A DNA stretch of 59,270 nucleotides from Bacillota bacterium (GTDB lineage Bacteria; Bacillota_A; Clostridia; Christensenellales; Aristaeellaceae), in NCBI GenBank assembly GCA_023421735.1, contig JAEZSP010000018.1:1-59270 (forward strand), read 5' to 3'. Positions 34,661 through 43,640 of this stretch are shown in pieces (the first letter of the stretch is position 1; each line of letters opens with the position of its first letter). The notes beneath the pieces were generated by a model. That model did no database searches. It worked only from the letters and a program-made list of their open reading frames with translations, and was not told the origin of the DNA. A program made the translations under genes and the position numbers.

Positions 34661-35890
34661 CTACCCCATCAGCACCTCTTCCATCGCCACGCGCGCCCAG
34701 TTTTCGAGGTTTTTGGGGTTGTAGCTGACGGATGAGATGTCCTTGAGGACAAACTCGCAGGGCGTGTTGTTTTTTCGGCATACATCGAGCGTCTCGCGGA
34801 TCTCGTGGCGAACGACCGCCTCGTCGAGCACGGGCACGGCGACGCTGGCGGGATTGGGCTTTCGGGCGAGCACGAAGCGGCTGCCAATGCGCTCGGCGGC
34901 CTTGTGAACGTCCGCCCACGGCGTGATTGAAATCTTGCGCACGTTCGGGATCTTCTCCACGATGTCAATCTTGTCGTGGAGTGGCTCACAGCATCCGTAA
35001 TAGACGAGCGGGAACCCGGCGAAAAACGCCTTGGCGTATTCGATCTCGAATTCCTCGTGCATCGCGGGCGAAACGGACGCAAAGATCTGCGCCGTGCCCC
35101 GTCCCCAGATGTTGGCCCGCGTCACTGCGCCCACGGGTGCGGGAATGTCATCCGCGAGTCCTGCGGTGCAATGCACGGTCGGCGGGGGCACATCCAGAAA
35201 CCCCATCTCCTCCTCCATTTTCAGGAGCTTGAGCGAAAGATCGGTGTAACGCCGCATCAGCGCGTGCATCACCTCCGGCTCGTCGTATAAATCATAGAGC
35301 AGCGGTTGCACGCCGCGCAGACGAGAAATATCGTCCCATGGATGAAATGTGCCCGCCGAGAGAAGCCCCGTCACGCGAATGGGAAGCAAGTCCCCGAAGA
35401 TCGCGTCCAATGCGGCACGCCGCTTTTCGGTCAGCGCATCGTCCACATCAATCACCGGCTCCTTGAGCTTCGCAATCGATTCCATGTCGGGCAGCTGATC
35501 CTCGTAGTGGTGCGAGATGATGTGATTGCTCGCATCCCCCTTCGCACTGGTCTCCTCGATCACGCCCATGCCGAACATAGACGGAAGCGTAATCGCGCGC
35601 GAAAGCCTGTAAAACGGCTCGACAATCAGGTCGCAGCGGCAATGGTTCCACTTGTAAATCGTGCGCCGCATATCCAGTTCCACCGCGCGCAAAAATGCGT
35701 CTTCGCAGAACAGATCCAGCTCGCCATCCGCGCCCAACTGGTTCCAGGGAAGCTCGTCCACCATCACCACGGGCCGGATGGGCTTCAGGGCGGTGATCGC
35801 CCGATAAAGCTTCGCGTTTTCCGCCTGAACCGGCTGCGCCGCAATGTCCGCGATCTCGCCCGCCAGCTTTCTCAATACGTCTCTGTCCAT
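34661..35890 (-). CDS. URO-D superfamily protein (uroporphyrinogen decarboxylase-like)
   Basis: A 409-residue protein resembling the uroporphyrinogen decarboxylase / corrinoid methyltransferase (MtaA/CmuA) superfamily, by its TIM-barrel-like layout and the C-terminal blocks LVYYGCCEPLHDKI and ISITPWADVHKAAERIG. Residues such as His and Cys in VHCTAGL and YGCCEPLHD could bind metal. It is not a heme-pathway enzyme by context: its partner, 1 nt upstream, is a beta-propeller protein. Clostridia have many such proteins of unknown role, some near sugar-degradation genes. Function left open. Confidence 0.7.
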   Translation of the reverse strand: MDRDVLRKLAGEIADIAAQPVQAENAKLYRAITALKPIRPVVMVDELPWNQLGADGELDLFCEDAFLRAVELDMRRTIYKWNHCRCDLIVEPFYRLSRAITLPSMFGMGVIEETSAKGDASNHIISHHYEDQLPDMESIAKLKEPVIDVDDALTEKRRAALDAIFGDLLPIRVTGLLSAGTFHPWDDISRLRGVQPLLYDLYDEPEVMHALMRRYTDLSLKLLKMEEEMGFLDVPPPTVHCTAGLADDIPAPVGAVTRANIWGRGTAQIFASVSPAMHEEFEIEYAKAFFAGFPLVYYGCCEPLHDKIDIVEKIPNVRKISITPWADVHKAAERIGSRFVLARKPNPASVAVPVLDEAVVRHEIRETLDVCRKNNTPCEFVLKDISSVSYNPKNLENWARVAMEEVLMG

Positions 35891-35891
35891 A

Positions 35892-36758
35892 TCAATTCAG
35901 CCTTTCATATCGCACATAGGCGATCCGCTTTGAATCCGGCGCCCACGAATTGACGTTGATCGTCCCCTGTCCCCCAAACAGGGATTGGAGGATGCGCACA
36001 TTCCCGCCGTCCGCGTCCATAATGGAAAGTTTCACATCCTTATTCGCGGGGTGATCGCCCGGCTTCACCTCGCCGCCATAGGATATGTAGACCACGCGCT
36101 TCCCGTCCGGCGAAACGTGTGGAAACCAGTTGTTGCGCGCATCATGCGTCATGCGCACCTGCTCCGATCCGTCCGCATTCATGCGGTAGACCTGCATGTT
36201 CCCGCTGCGCACGGAATTGAACCAGATTCGTCCGTCCGGCGCATATTCGGGCCCATCGTTCAATCCCTCCGCATTCGTGAGCCGCGTTTCCTCCCCGCCC
36301 ACAAAGGGGATCACATAAATATCCCAATTCCCGTTGCGCTCCGCGCAATACGCCAGCGTCTCTCCGTCTGGCGATATGCCGTGCAGAAACGAGTGCGCCA
36401 TGGGCGTGACGAGCGTCGGCACACCGCCAGCAAGCGGCAACGTGTATATCCGCGATAACATGTCCTCCGCGGTCATGCAACTCACCACCAGCCTGTCCTT
36501 CCACACCACATGATCATTGTTGCAGCGCGTTAGAAACGAGGTATCCACCTGCTCATCCGCGCCCGTTTTCAGATCAATCGTGTAAATGCGCCCGCCCGCG
36601 TTGTAGAGGAGCCGTTCGCCCGGCAGCCAGTTCGGCGCTTCGATTAAATGATCGTACGCCTTCACATGCGTCACCGTCAGCGCGTCCACATCCATGATCT
36701 CAAGATGCGACTTCGCAGCCCGATATGTCATCTCCATCTTTTGCTCCAGTACGTTCAT
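35892..36758 (-). CDS. TolB-like beta-propeller protein
   Basis: A 288-residue protein with repeated PD40/WD40-like strands: [56 protein letters not shown] and [16 protein letters not shown]. No signal peptide, so cytoplasmic, unlike true TolB. Related proteins include oligogalacturonate-lyase-like propellers, so a carbohydrate-related enzyme is possible. It is the first gene of a two-gene operon with the URO-D-like protein (AAGGGGG ribosome site). Confidence 0.75.
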   Translation of the reverse strand: MNVLEQKMEMTYRAAKSHLEIMDVDALTVTHVKAYDHLIEAPNWLPGERLLYNAGGRIYTIDLKTGADEQVDTSFLTRCNNDHVVWKDRLVVSCMTAEDMLSRIYTLPLAGGVPTLVTPMAHSFLHGISPDGETLAYCAERNGNWDIYVIPFVGGEETRLTNAEGLNDGPEYAPDGRIWFNSVRSGNMQVYRMNADGSEQVRMTHDARNNWFPHVSPDGKRVVYISYGGEVKPGDHPANKDVKLSIMDADGGNVRILQSLFGGQGTINVNSWAPDSKRIAYVRYERLN

Positions 36759-36811
36759 TTCGCTTCCCCCTTGAACGATATTTTCTCTGTTGGCCGCGCA
36801 TACGCACGAAA

Positions 36812-36861
36812 ATCGAAAAAAGAACGTGCGTCGGCCTTCCCACCGCCGACATGCACGTTTT
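36812..36861 (-). terminator. Intrinsic terminator of the exported-protein gene
   Basis: On the minus strand a stem of about 13 bp (AACGTGC..GTCGGC with GCCGACGCACGTT) is followed by TTCTTTTTT. It begins at the stop codon of the gene at 36861. Confidence 0.85.
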
Positions 36862-38135
36862 CACTTGGCACTTGCCTGCGGCTCGTAATCCAGCGCAAAT
36901 AATTCATCCGCCGTCATCCCAAACACGTCGCTTATGTACCCGTCAAACAGAATCCAGGCATCCTGCAACGCGTCGTCTTCCCCCGACTTTCCGAATACTT
37001 GACACGCGATCTCCTTTGCGCTTTCCATGTCATCGCCGCCGAATGCATCCATATACGTGGCATCCGCCGCATAATACGCAAAATTCGCTTGCTTGCCCTG
37101 ATCGTCAATCACAATCCTGTAGACTTTTATCTCCGGATCGTAAAATACCATCAGCAGCCCGCCGCCGTCCATCTTTTTGAGGAACGTGACCGCATCTCGC
37201 TCGCTTTCATATGCGTTCTCCCCCCATTCGGACTTGCTGACCGAGAGAAGCACGCTGTTTTCATCATCCCTGAAACTGCATTTTGCGTCGGTCGCCCGAA
37301 AGTCTTCAAACCCGATGCCTTTCAGCGAGGTCGATGCCTCGTATTCCGAAAAACTGACGTCCGTTCTGCGCAACGACTGCTCAATCAGGATGACGCCGTT
37401 TTGAACGCCCGAAAACTGAATTCCGGCATGCAGATCGCCATAATCCAGAGAAATGCGGTCGTCCGTCTTCACATAGGCATCCAAAAAGGCCGCAATCAAT
37501 TCTTCTTTGATTTTCGCGGCATTTTTCAACGAATAGACACAATCGATCTGTGCATAACCGTCCTGCGCATACACCCTAAATGTCACGCCATCCATCGGGA
37601 ACAACGTCATGAAAGTGGAAACGCCCGTCATCGCGCTCAGATTGAGATTTGCCTCCCATAAGGCATCATACGCCTTCCCCATTTCGATGTTTTTGGTCAG
37701 CCTGATGATATATCCGTCCACATATGCGTAATCTTCATTCGGATACGTCGGAAAAACTTCGCAGACCGCAGCAGGACCCCCTCCGACCTGCGAACCGTCG
37801 ATTTTGACAATGCCGTCGTTGTTCAGATTATCCAGATTCTGCCGGATGCTTTCTTCAGCGTTGTCACCCAGAAGGTTGGACAGGAAGGTGACGACGTTCT
37901 CCGCCGTATCTTCCGCAATCAAACTGAGCTCGTACAGGTTTACGTCGCTCTTTACGCATGTGGCGCGATAGATCGTGTAGCCGTCCGGGAATACCACATC
38001 GAAAAAAGGATTGTATGTCGCACCGAATAAGTCCATGGGCGTCAAACCTTCCGCCGCCTTTGTCTGCGCCGCCAACCCCGTCGGCGATACAAGGATCAAT
38101 AGTGCGACCAGCCATGCAAGCAATCTCCTTTTCAT
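36861..38135 (-). CDS. Exported protein of unknown function
   Basis: A 424-residue protein with a signal peptide (MKRRLLAWLVALLILVSPTG, cleavage after LAA). The mature part is acidic and mixed alpha/beta. A segment about residues 40-150 and another about 165-270 look like two related lobes (GYTIYRATCVKSDVNLYELS and GVTFRVYAQDGYAQIDCVYS), suggesting an internal duplication. No catalytic motif or anchor is seen and I do not recognise the family. The start at 38135 follows GGGAGGG; an upstream in-frame ATG lacks one. Single gene with a strong terminator. Confidence 0.75.
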   Translation of the reverse strand: MKRRLLAWLVALLILVSPTGLAAQTKAAEGLTPMDLFGATYNPFFDVVFPDGYTIYRATCVKSDVNLYELSLIAEDTAENVVTFLSNLLGDNAEESIRQNLDNLNNDGIVKIDGSQVGGGPAAVCEVFPTYPNEDYAYVDGYIIRLTKNIEMGKAYDALWEANLNLSAMTGVSTFMTLFPMDGVTFRVYAQDGYAQIDCVYSLKNAAKIKEELIAAFLDAYVKTDDRISLDYGDLHAGIQFSGVQNGVILIEQSLRRTDVSFSEYEASTSLKGIGFEDFRATDAKCSFRDDENSVLLSVSKSEWGENAYESERDAVTFLKKMDGGGLLMVFYDPEIKVYRIVIDDQGKQANFAYYAADATYMDAFGGDDMESAKEIACQVFGKSGEDDALQDAWILFDGYISDVFGMTADELFALDYEPQASAK

Positions 38136-38529
38136 GATACCCTCCCATCCAGACAATCGTTATTCCATGCAACATCTCCGGTGCGCGCGTCACAAATTGG
38201 TCAAGCCCGGATTTCCGTGTGCGCAAATCGCACCTGTAGATCCGGTCCTATTTGTCCCGTATGGAGAACCCTCTTGCTTAATCCCTGTCTGATACAGCAG
38301 TAAAATGAAAAACCGATTCGGTTTTCCAACCCGGGTTTTTCGCCAGGGTAGGCGAAACGCATGGCGCAAACGCGCAAACGCGCAAAACACCCTTATCCGG
38401 ATCGCATCTATTCTGTTGTGGCTGTACATCGGTCCGCGTTCATTTCAATGAATCTTGTTTGATGGCGTTGCCATATGCAAGACTCGCATCCGGCACTCGC
38501 ACCGGATCGCGTTTTCCCATGATGACAGA
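38136..38529. other. Intergenic stretch with small palindromes and CGCAAACG repeats
   Basis: Holds the upstream region of the exported-protein gene, a palindrome AAAACCGATTCGGTTTT near 38307, a stem TTTCGCC-AGGGTA-GGCGAAA near 38340 and CGCAAACG repeats near 38365-38385. No gene or clear promoter recognised. Confidence 0.4.
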
Positions 38530-38557
38530 GACGCCGGGGAGCAAAGTCCCCGGCGTC
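38530..38557. terminator. Terminator hairpin downstream of ctpA
   Basis: A perfect 11-bp stem (GACGCCGGGGA) with a 6-nt loop, 6 nt after the ctpA stop. The T run is weak. Confidence 0.65.
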
Positions 38558-38563
38558 GTTTCA

Positions 38564-39784
38564 TTATTCCGCTTCGATCAGCTTATTCAGTTCTTCAAGA
38601 GCGGTCGCGAGCTGGTTGTCGTTGTCCGGGTCGACGGTCTTCACGGACACATCGTAATCCTCGCTCATCTCAACCACCACGTCGGGATCGACGCCTACGC
38701 CATGGATATAGCGCCCGTTCGGCGTGTAATAACGCGCCTCGGTGTACTGCATGCCCGCGCCGTCGTCAAACGTCATCAGAAGCTGCACAATGCCTTTGCC
38801 AAACGTCGTCGTTCCCACGAGCGTCCCGCGCCCATAGTCCTGAATGGACGCCGACAGAATCTCGGATGCGCTCGCCGATTCGCCGTTCACCAGCACCACC
38901 AGCGGGATGTCCCAGAAATCCGCGTCGGAATAGTAGCTCGAAACGTTGCCCGCGCGATCCTCGGTGTAGATGATCCGCCCCTCGGGCAAGAGCTCGTCCG
39001 CGATCTTGACCACAGAATCGAGCAGCCCGCCGGGATTGTTGCGCAGATCGATCACGATGCCGGTCGCGTTTTGCTCCTTGAAGTACGCTTCCGCCTTCAT
39101 GAAATCCGAAGCGGTCGACTGTTCAAATTCATAGATGTGGACATAACCAATGTCGCCGAGCATCTGATATTCGACATAGTTAATCTTGACGTCGCCGCGC
39201 GTGACGACATAGTCCTTCTCGTCCTCGCCGCGCAAAATCGTCAGCGTCACGTCGGTGCCTACCTCGCCGCGAATGAGGTCAACCGCCTCGCTGAGGTCCT
39301 TCGCGGTCTGGATGTCAAGCGGCGTCCCATCGATCGCGGTTACCTTGTCGCCCGCATACAGTCCGGCCGCCTCGGCGGGCGAATCCGCAAACACGCGCAC
39401 GACGGTAATCGTGCCCTCGTCGTTCATCTGGACGCTCATGCCCACGCCGCGATAGTTGCCCGTGGACGCCTCCTGCTGGTCCTTCATGTCGTCAACGGTA
39501 TAGTAGAACGTGTAAGGATCGTCCAGCGAGGCAAGCATGCCGTCGATCGCGCCCTGCACGAGGGTATCGTCGTCCACTTCGAGGTAATAATTATCAACGA
39601 TCTGCTTGCGTACCTCTTCCAGGCGCTGGTAGCGCTCAAGCGTTTGAATCTCCTCGTCCGTAATGGCGCGGCTGTCGGCCGAACCCACAGAACCGGTCAA
39701 AACGAGGGTGAGGGTAGACGACATGATCGCCACGAGCACTAAGGCCCAGATGGCTGAGGAAATGACCAGCGTGCGTTTTTTCAT
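38564..39784 (-). CDS. ctpA: S41-family C-terminal processing protease
   Basis: A 406-residue membrane-anchored protease: one N-terminal helix (about 10-30), a PDZ domain (about 110-190, YRGVGMSVQM and FADSPAEAAGLYAGDKV) and the S41 catalytic core. The nucleophile Ser is in VNGESASASEIL (about residue 300) with the general-base Lys in TFGKGIVQ. Such enzymes trim exported proteins, often cell-wall enzymes. It lies 34 nt after the PucR-type regulator gene on the same strand, so the two are probably cotranscribed. Confidence 0.93.
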   Translation of the reverse strand: MKKRTLVISSAIWALVLVAIMSSTLTLVLTGSVGSADSRAITDEEIQTLERYQRLEEVRKQIVDNYYLEVDDDTLVQGAIDGMLASLDDPYTFYYTVDDMKDQQEASTGNYRGVGMSVQMNDEGTITVVRVFADSPAEAAGLYAGDKVTAIDGTPLDIQTAKDLSEAVDLIRGEVGTDVTLTILRGEDEKDYVVTRGDVKINYVEYQMLGDIGYVHIYEFEQSTASDFMKAEAYFKEQNATGIVIDLRNNPGGLLDSVVKIADELLPEGRIIYTEDRAGNVSSYYSDADFWDIPLVVLVNGESASASEILSASIQDYGRGTLVGTTTFGKGIVQLLMTFDDGAGMQYTEARYYTPNGRYIHGVGVDPDVVVEMSEDYDVSVKTVDPDNDNQLATALEELNKLIEAE

Positions 39785-39818
39785 TTGATTGCCTCCCTGC
39801 GTGATCGGTTGTTTTTAT

Positions 39819-40904
39819 TTATACGCGCATTTTGCGGGAGCCTGTATTCTTGCTCAAAAGCATCATGAGCTTGAATGTCACGGCATCGTCGAATTCGCGC
39901 AGATCAAAGCCCGTGAGCCTTTGCACCTTTTCGAGCCTGTATACCAGCGTGTTTCTGTGGATGTACAGCTTGCGTGCGGCCTCTGACAGGTTGAGATTGT
40001 TCTCAAAAAATACCTCAATCGTGTGCACCATTTCGTCATTGAAAAGCCGCGCGGTCTTGTTGTTAAAGATCATCGCCCCGAACGACGATGCCGACGGCTG
40101 TGAAACCGTATCAAGGAACCGCTCGAGCAAAAGCCGCCTATAGACAAATATGCGATCCATCGACCGATAGACGGAGCCGACGTTGATCGCCTCGCGCGCC
40201 TCGGTAAACGCATCCGGCAGCTCGCGCAAATACGCGCGCGGCTCGGACACGCCGATCATCACTTCCACGCCCGCGTCCTGAAACGCCGCTTCAAACGCCT
40301 GTACCTGCACGGTCAGTTCGTCATAATCAGGATTCTCCGGCAACGCCTTGACCAGCGCGACCGCATGCCTGCCGACCTCGGTGAGCATATCCGCTTCCTC
40401 ATCGATCAGGGAACGCAGCTGCTTTGTCACCTGATCGCCCGTCATCTCCCGCGCATGCAGATAGATCACGCAACGATTGCGCTCCACGGGAATGTCGTGC
40501 GTCGCGGAGAGCGATTCAAGCTCCGTGCCGTCGGTCTCCCCGCGCAATATGAGCCTGAGCGCCTGATCCCGATCCGTGTGTCCCATATCGACGCGCAAAA
40601 TCATGCCGATCAACTCCGCGCACAGAACCGCGCAATTGCGCACCTCCGCGCCGTCGCCGTTCAGGCACAGATAAAGCTGCTGGTCGCCCTGGGCGCCGTG
40701 TTCGCCGCGCGCGCCAATGAGCGTCACACCCCCGTAGAGCATGGGCTCCGTGGGGTTTTGACGCACGGCTTCGGGAAGCGTCAGCTGGCGCTGATCTCCT
40801 TCCGGCAGTATGACGTTGCCCTGGTCGTCCATGAGCAGCGCCGGTATGTCAATCTGTTCGAGCACCCGCGCAATTCGCAGCGCGGCGCGATGATCCAAGT
40901 ACAT
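39819..40904 (-). CDS. PucR/CdaR-type transcriptional regulator
   Basis: A 361-residue regulator. The last ~60 residues form the PucR C-terminal helix-turn-helix (NLSEAARKLYIHRNTLVYRL). A GGDEF-like fold segment (about 140-260) precedes it, and the N-terminus resembles the sensing region of sugar-diacid regulators (CdaR). The start is set at ATG 40904 because GGAGGGC lies just upstream; an ATG 24 nt earlier lacks a site. Members respond to purines, sugar acids or amino-acid-related signals. Its partner is ctpA, so the usual metabolic target is not evident here. Confidence 0.85.
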   Translation of the reverse strand: MYLDHRAALRIARVLEQIDIPALLMDDQGNVILPEGDQRQLTLPEAVRQNPTEPMLYGGVTLIGARGEHGAQGDQQLYLCLNGDGAEVRNCAVLCAELIGMILRVDMGHTDRDQALRLILRGETDGTELESLSATHDIPVERNRCVIYLHAREMTGDQVTKQLRSLIDEEADMLTEVGRHAVALVKALPENPDYDELTVQVQAFEAAFQDAGVEVMIGVSEPRAYLRELPDAFTEAREAINVGSVYRSMDRIFVYRRLLLERFLDTVSQPSASSFGAMIFNNKTARLFNDEMVHTIEVFFENNLNLSEAARKLYIHRNTLVYRLEKVQRLTGFDLREFDDAVTFKLMMLLSKNTGSRKMRV

Positions 40905-40960
40905 ATCGCCCTCCGTCTTTCCGGGCATGGCCCTGTCTTCCAGTGTATCTGAAAAGTCCC

Positions 40961-41127
40961 CCTAGTACTCCATCCATGACAGAAGTGATGGAATTCGGCG
41001 TAGTCCTTTTGTTCCTGGCACGAAGCAGGCGTGCAGGCGTAGCAGCGCTATATCAAGCGAAGAGCGACAAAGCCATGGACGAAAGGGATCGCCGAAAACG
41101 CGGTTCTGTTGTGGATGGAGCACTAGG
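40961..41127 (+). repeat. Palindromic element, type I (167 nt)
   Basis: Ends are inverted repeats: CCTAGTACTCCATCCATGAC on the left and, read on the opposite strand, CCTAGTGCTCCATCCACAAC on the right. Pairing continues inward (CCTTTTGTTCCTGGC with CCTTTCGTCCATGGC on the other strand) to a central hairpin CGTAGC-AGC-GCTATA. The whole element can fold into one long hairpin. Its left arm recurs at 16939. Confidence 0.85.
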
Positions 41128-41156
41128 CTCTATTCAATCCCAGGGATTTTTCCTCG

Positions 41157-41254
41157 GGCAATACCGCACAGAGCATATGCGTACCGACGAGATGAATTTG
41201 CGGCGGAATGGCCGTGCTTCCGTCCGCACGTACCAGATTTATGCGGGATTGCTC
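41157..41254 (+). repeat. Palindromic element, type II-like, degenerate (98 nt)
   Basis: Left end GGGCAATACCGCACAGAGCA, and right end TGCGGGATTGCTC which on the other strand reads GAGCAATCCCGCA. The arms resemble those of the element at 42954, but the conserved apical hairpin is missing. Confidence 0.6.
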
Positions 41255-41471
41255 TTGGCGCAAGAAGCACCACCCGTCCGCGCTTCGCATCCGAGTTTGT
41301 GCCGCTGCACAGGCGGCGCATGCGTAATTCTGACCGTCCCACGTCCGTTACATTCCATTATATCATACTATTTTTTGTGCAATCTGTCAATATATTTATC
41401 GTGTAAGATTCATTTTTGGCCTGATGCTTTCACAGACTTCCGCATACATTTGACAAAAATCCGTCTGCGCG

Positions 41472-41500
41472 TTGATTGTTAACCCACTAAATGTTATACT
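41472..41500 (+). promoter_or_regulatory. Promoter of the first MATE gene
   Basis: TTGATT (41472-41477) and TATACT (41495-41500) with a 17-nt spacer, about 33 nt before the ATG. The 41255-41471 stretch has no other feature I recognise and turns AT-rich from 41340. Confidence 0.7.
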
Positions 41501-41533
41501 GAATGTAATCATATGATGTAAGGAAGCGTTTGA

Positions 41534-42952
41534 ATGGGCGCATTTGCGCGATTTTTTGCAATCAAAGGGGTCGACTTCCAGGAAAACACGCCGCCCTTGG
41601 GTGATTTATACAAAAAAAGCATCTCCATTGCGTGGCCGGCGGCAGTCGAAGGCGCACTTCTTTCCATTATCGGTTCGCTTGATATGATCATGGTCGGCGC
41701 AATCCCAAATCTGGGCACGCAGTCCATCGCGGCAATCGGCCTGACGACGCAGCCGCGCATGATCCTTTTGATCCTCGCGCAATCGGTTTGCGTGGGCACG
41801 ACCGCGCTCATCGCGCGCCGCAAGGGCGAAAAGGATCAGGCAGGCGCGAATTCCGTATTACGGCAGTCGATGTATGTCATCACCCTCCTCGGCATCCTCA
41901 TGACGCTCATCGGCTATTTCGGTGCGCCCTGGATTATGGAGGCCGCGGGCGCGCAGGCGGATACCATCGGCCCCTCCGTCGTCTATTTTCAAATCATCTC
42001 GCTCGGTTTTCTGCTAAACTGCTGGTCGCTGTGCCTGAGCGCCGCCATGCGCGGCATCGGGAAAACGCAGATCACCATGGTCACAAACATCTCCGCCAAT
42101 CTCGTCAATGTGTCGCTCAATTACTGCCTCATCAACGGAAACCTCGGCTTTCCGGCGCTCGGCGTGCGCGGCGCCGCCATCGCAACCGTGATCGGCACCG
42201 GCGTCGCCAGCCTGATCGCCTTCTGGTTCGCCACCCGGCGGGACGGTTACCTTTTTTTCACGCCACGCCCCATTCGCTTCGATCGGCGCACGCTCACCGG
42301 GCTTTATAAGGTCGGCGCGTCGTCCATGCTCGAGGGTGCATCGCTTCGGCTCGGCTTTTTCATCAATTCGCGGCTCATCGCCAATCTTGGAACGCCCATC
42401 TTCGCGGCGTTCAATATCGTGCAGCAGGCGGGCGCGCTCTCTTATACGCTCGGCGACGGCATCGCGGCCGCGGGCACCGCACTCGTCGGTCAGTCCCTCG
42501 GCGCAAACCGCCCGGATCTCGCCCGCGCAAATGTGAAGATCAGCCGCAAGCTCTCGGTCATCACATCCATCATCCTCATGGTCGTCATCTTCTTCACCCG
42601 CCGCCCGATCGCGCTCCTGTTCACAAAAGACGAGGCGATCATCGCGTCCGTCACCATGGCGTTCCTCGTCGTGATCGCCGGCATGCTCCCCCAAAATGGG
42701 CGCGTCGTGTATTCCGGCTGTCTACGCGGCGCGGGCGACGTGAAATTCGTCGCCATCACCTCGCTCATCAGCGTCGCGGTCATGCGCCCCATCCTTACCT
42801 ACCTGTTCTGCTATCCCCTCAACCGCGCGCTTCCCATCCTGCAACTCGCCGTCACCGGCCCGTGGGTCGCTTTCGTCATCGATGCATTCGTGCGCACGTT
42901 CCTGCTCCAGCGCCGCATCAACCACGGGAAGTGGCTCGAAGTCAAATTGTAA
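41534..42952 (+). CDS. MATE-family efflux transporter
   Basis: A 472-residue, twelve-helix MATE protein with the typical two-lobe repeat. The N-lobe begins SISIAWPAAVEGALLSIIGSLD and includes GTTALIARRKGEKD; the C-lobe begins GASSMLEGASLRLGFFINSR and includes AAAGTALVGQSLGANRPD. Such pumps export drugs, flavins or metabolites using Na+ or H+. It has its own promoter and AAGGAAG ribosome site. It is bracketed by palindromic elements, types I/II upstream and type II beginning 2 nt after its stop. Confidence 0.92.
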   Translation: MGAFARFFAIKGVDFQENTPPLGDLYKKSISIAWPAAVEGALLSIIGSLDMIMVGAIPNLGTQSIAAIGLTTQPRMILLILAQSVCVGTTALIARRKGEKDQAGANSVLRQSMYVITLLGILMTLIGYFGAPWIMEAAGAQADTIGPSVVYFQIISLGFLLNCWSLCLSAAMRGIGKTQITMVTNISANLVNVSLNYCLINGNLGFPALGVRGAAIATVIGTGVASLIAFWFATRRDGYLFFTPRPIRFDRRTLTGLYKVGASSMLEGASLRLGFFINSRLIANLGTPIFAAFNIVQQAGALSYTLGDGIAAAGTALVGQSLGANRPDLARANVKISRKLSVITSIILMVVIFFTRRPIALLFTKDEAIIASVTMAFLVVIAGMLPQNGRVVYSGCLRGAGDVKFVAITSLISVAVMRPILTYLFCYPLNRALPILQLAVTGPWVAFVIDAFVRTFLLQRRINHGKWLEVKL

Positions 42953-42953
42953 G

Positions 42954-43110
42954 GCTGTACCGCACAAAGCATGCACGTGCCGACAAGATGAATTTTCATC
43001 AGATTGTGCTTGCAGAATTTGCCGGCGTAGCAGGGCTATGTCATGAATTTTGCAGGGACGTGATGGTGGAAATGCATCCATCCGCGCGTGTAGGATTTGT
43101 GCGGTATTGC
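42954..43110 (+). repeat. Palindromic element, type II (about 157 nt)
   Basis: Left end GGCTGTACCGCACAAAGCAT; right end TTTGTGCGGTATTGC, its inverse. The arms pair imperfectly over about 45 nt (GATGAATTTTCATCA region with TGGTGGAAATGC). The centre is CGTAGC-AGG-GCTATG, the same apical hairpin as in the other copies with a G-T wobble preserving pairing. The right arm recurs at 16939-17116. It starts right after the MATE stop and may act as its terminator. Confidence 0.85.
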
Positions 43111-43251
43111 TGTAACGAAGAGATACGAAGTTTCCCACGCCACAATGATTATGCGAAGCCAACGCCGCACAATTGCCGATCCTGATAAAAACAAAATGGC
43201 GCAAAGGGAACACATCCCGGCTTTGTGCATGAAATGGGCAGAGTTTGATGT
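43111..43251. other. Intergenic, nothing recognised
   Basis: Separates the type II element from the end of the small FakA-like gene. No hairpin with a T run or coding signal stands out. Confidence 0.4.
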
Positions 43252-43503
43252 CTATGTTTTAAGTCCTTTTTTTCGTCTTTGTGTGTTATCAATTTGGATA
43301 TCATGAACATCGCCTATCGAAGCACAATATTCAAGAACTTCCCACGGCCTATCCGTGTGAAAATGAATCCTGATTAAGTTTCTATCCCCAACGGCGAGCA
43401 AAGCTTCCCCTTCAAAATGATTAAATATATGTTCTGTGATTTTTCTTTCGTCTAAATCGGTCCCTTCAATTAACAACTGGAATTCGAATTTCGTTTCTTT
43501 CAC
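43252..43503 (-). CDS. Small protein resembling the C-terminal part of FakA/YloV (DegV-partner) proteins
   Basis: An 83-residue protein. The stretch KFEFQLLIEGTDLDERKITE and the core ALLAVGDRNLIRIHFHTDRP followed by WEVLEYCASIGDVHDIQIDN match the ~80-residue repeat at the C-terminus of fatty-acid kinase FakA (the region after the DAK2 domain). The start is the GTG at 43503 with AAGGAG about 10 nt upstream. It stands alone without the kinase domain. It may be a remnant or a free-standing binding domain. The 43504-43640 DNA upstream has a protein-like frame (LFLLYAIGDKAMRYDTAWAA), perhaps a lost part of the same or another gene. Confidence 0.55.
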   Translation of the reverse strand: MKETKFEFQLLIEGTDLDERKITEHIFNHFEGEALLAVGDRNLIRIHFHTDRPWEVLEYCASIGDVHDIQIDNTQRRKKGLKT

Positions 43504-43640
43504 ATGCCATCCGCTCCTTCTTTTTTGTTGCTGCCCAAGCTGTATCATATCTCATTGCTTTATCTCCAATCGCATACAGTAAAAACAAACGGGATAACTG
43601 TACCTCTGAAATACGCGTCAACCACACTCTTATATATTCG

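Noticed and set aside
38190..38429. 79-codon minus-strand frame upstream of the exported-protein gene
   Set aside because: Overlaps palindromes and CGCAAACG repeats and lacks a ribosome site.
38459..39742. 427-codon plus-strand frame opposite ctpA
   Set aside because: Shadow of a clearly conserved protease gene.
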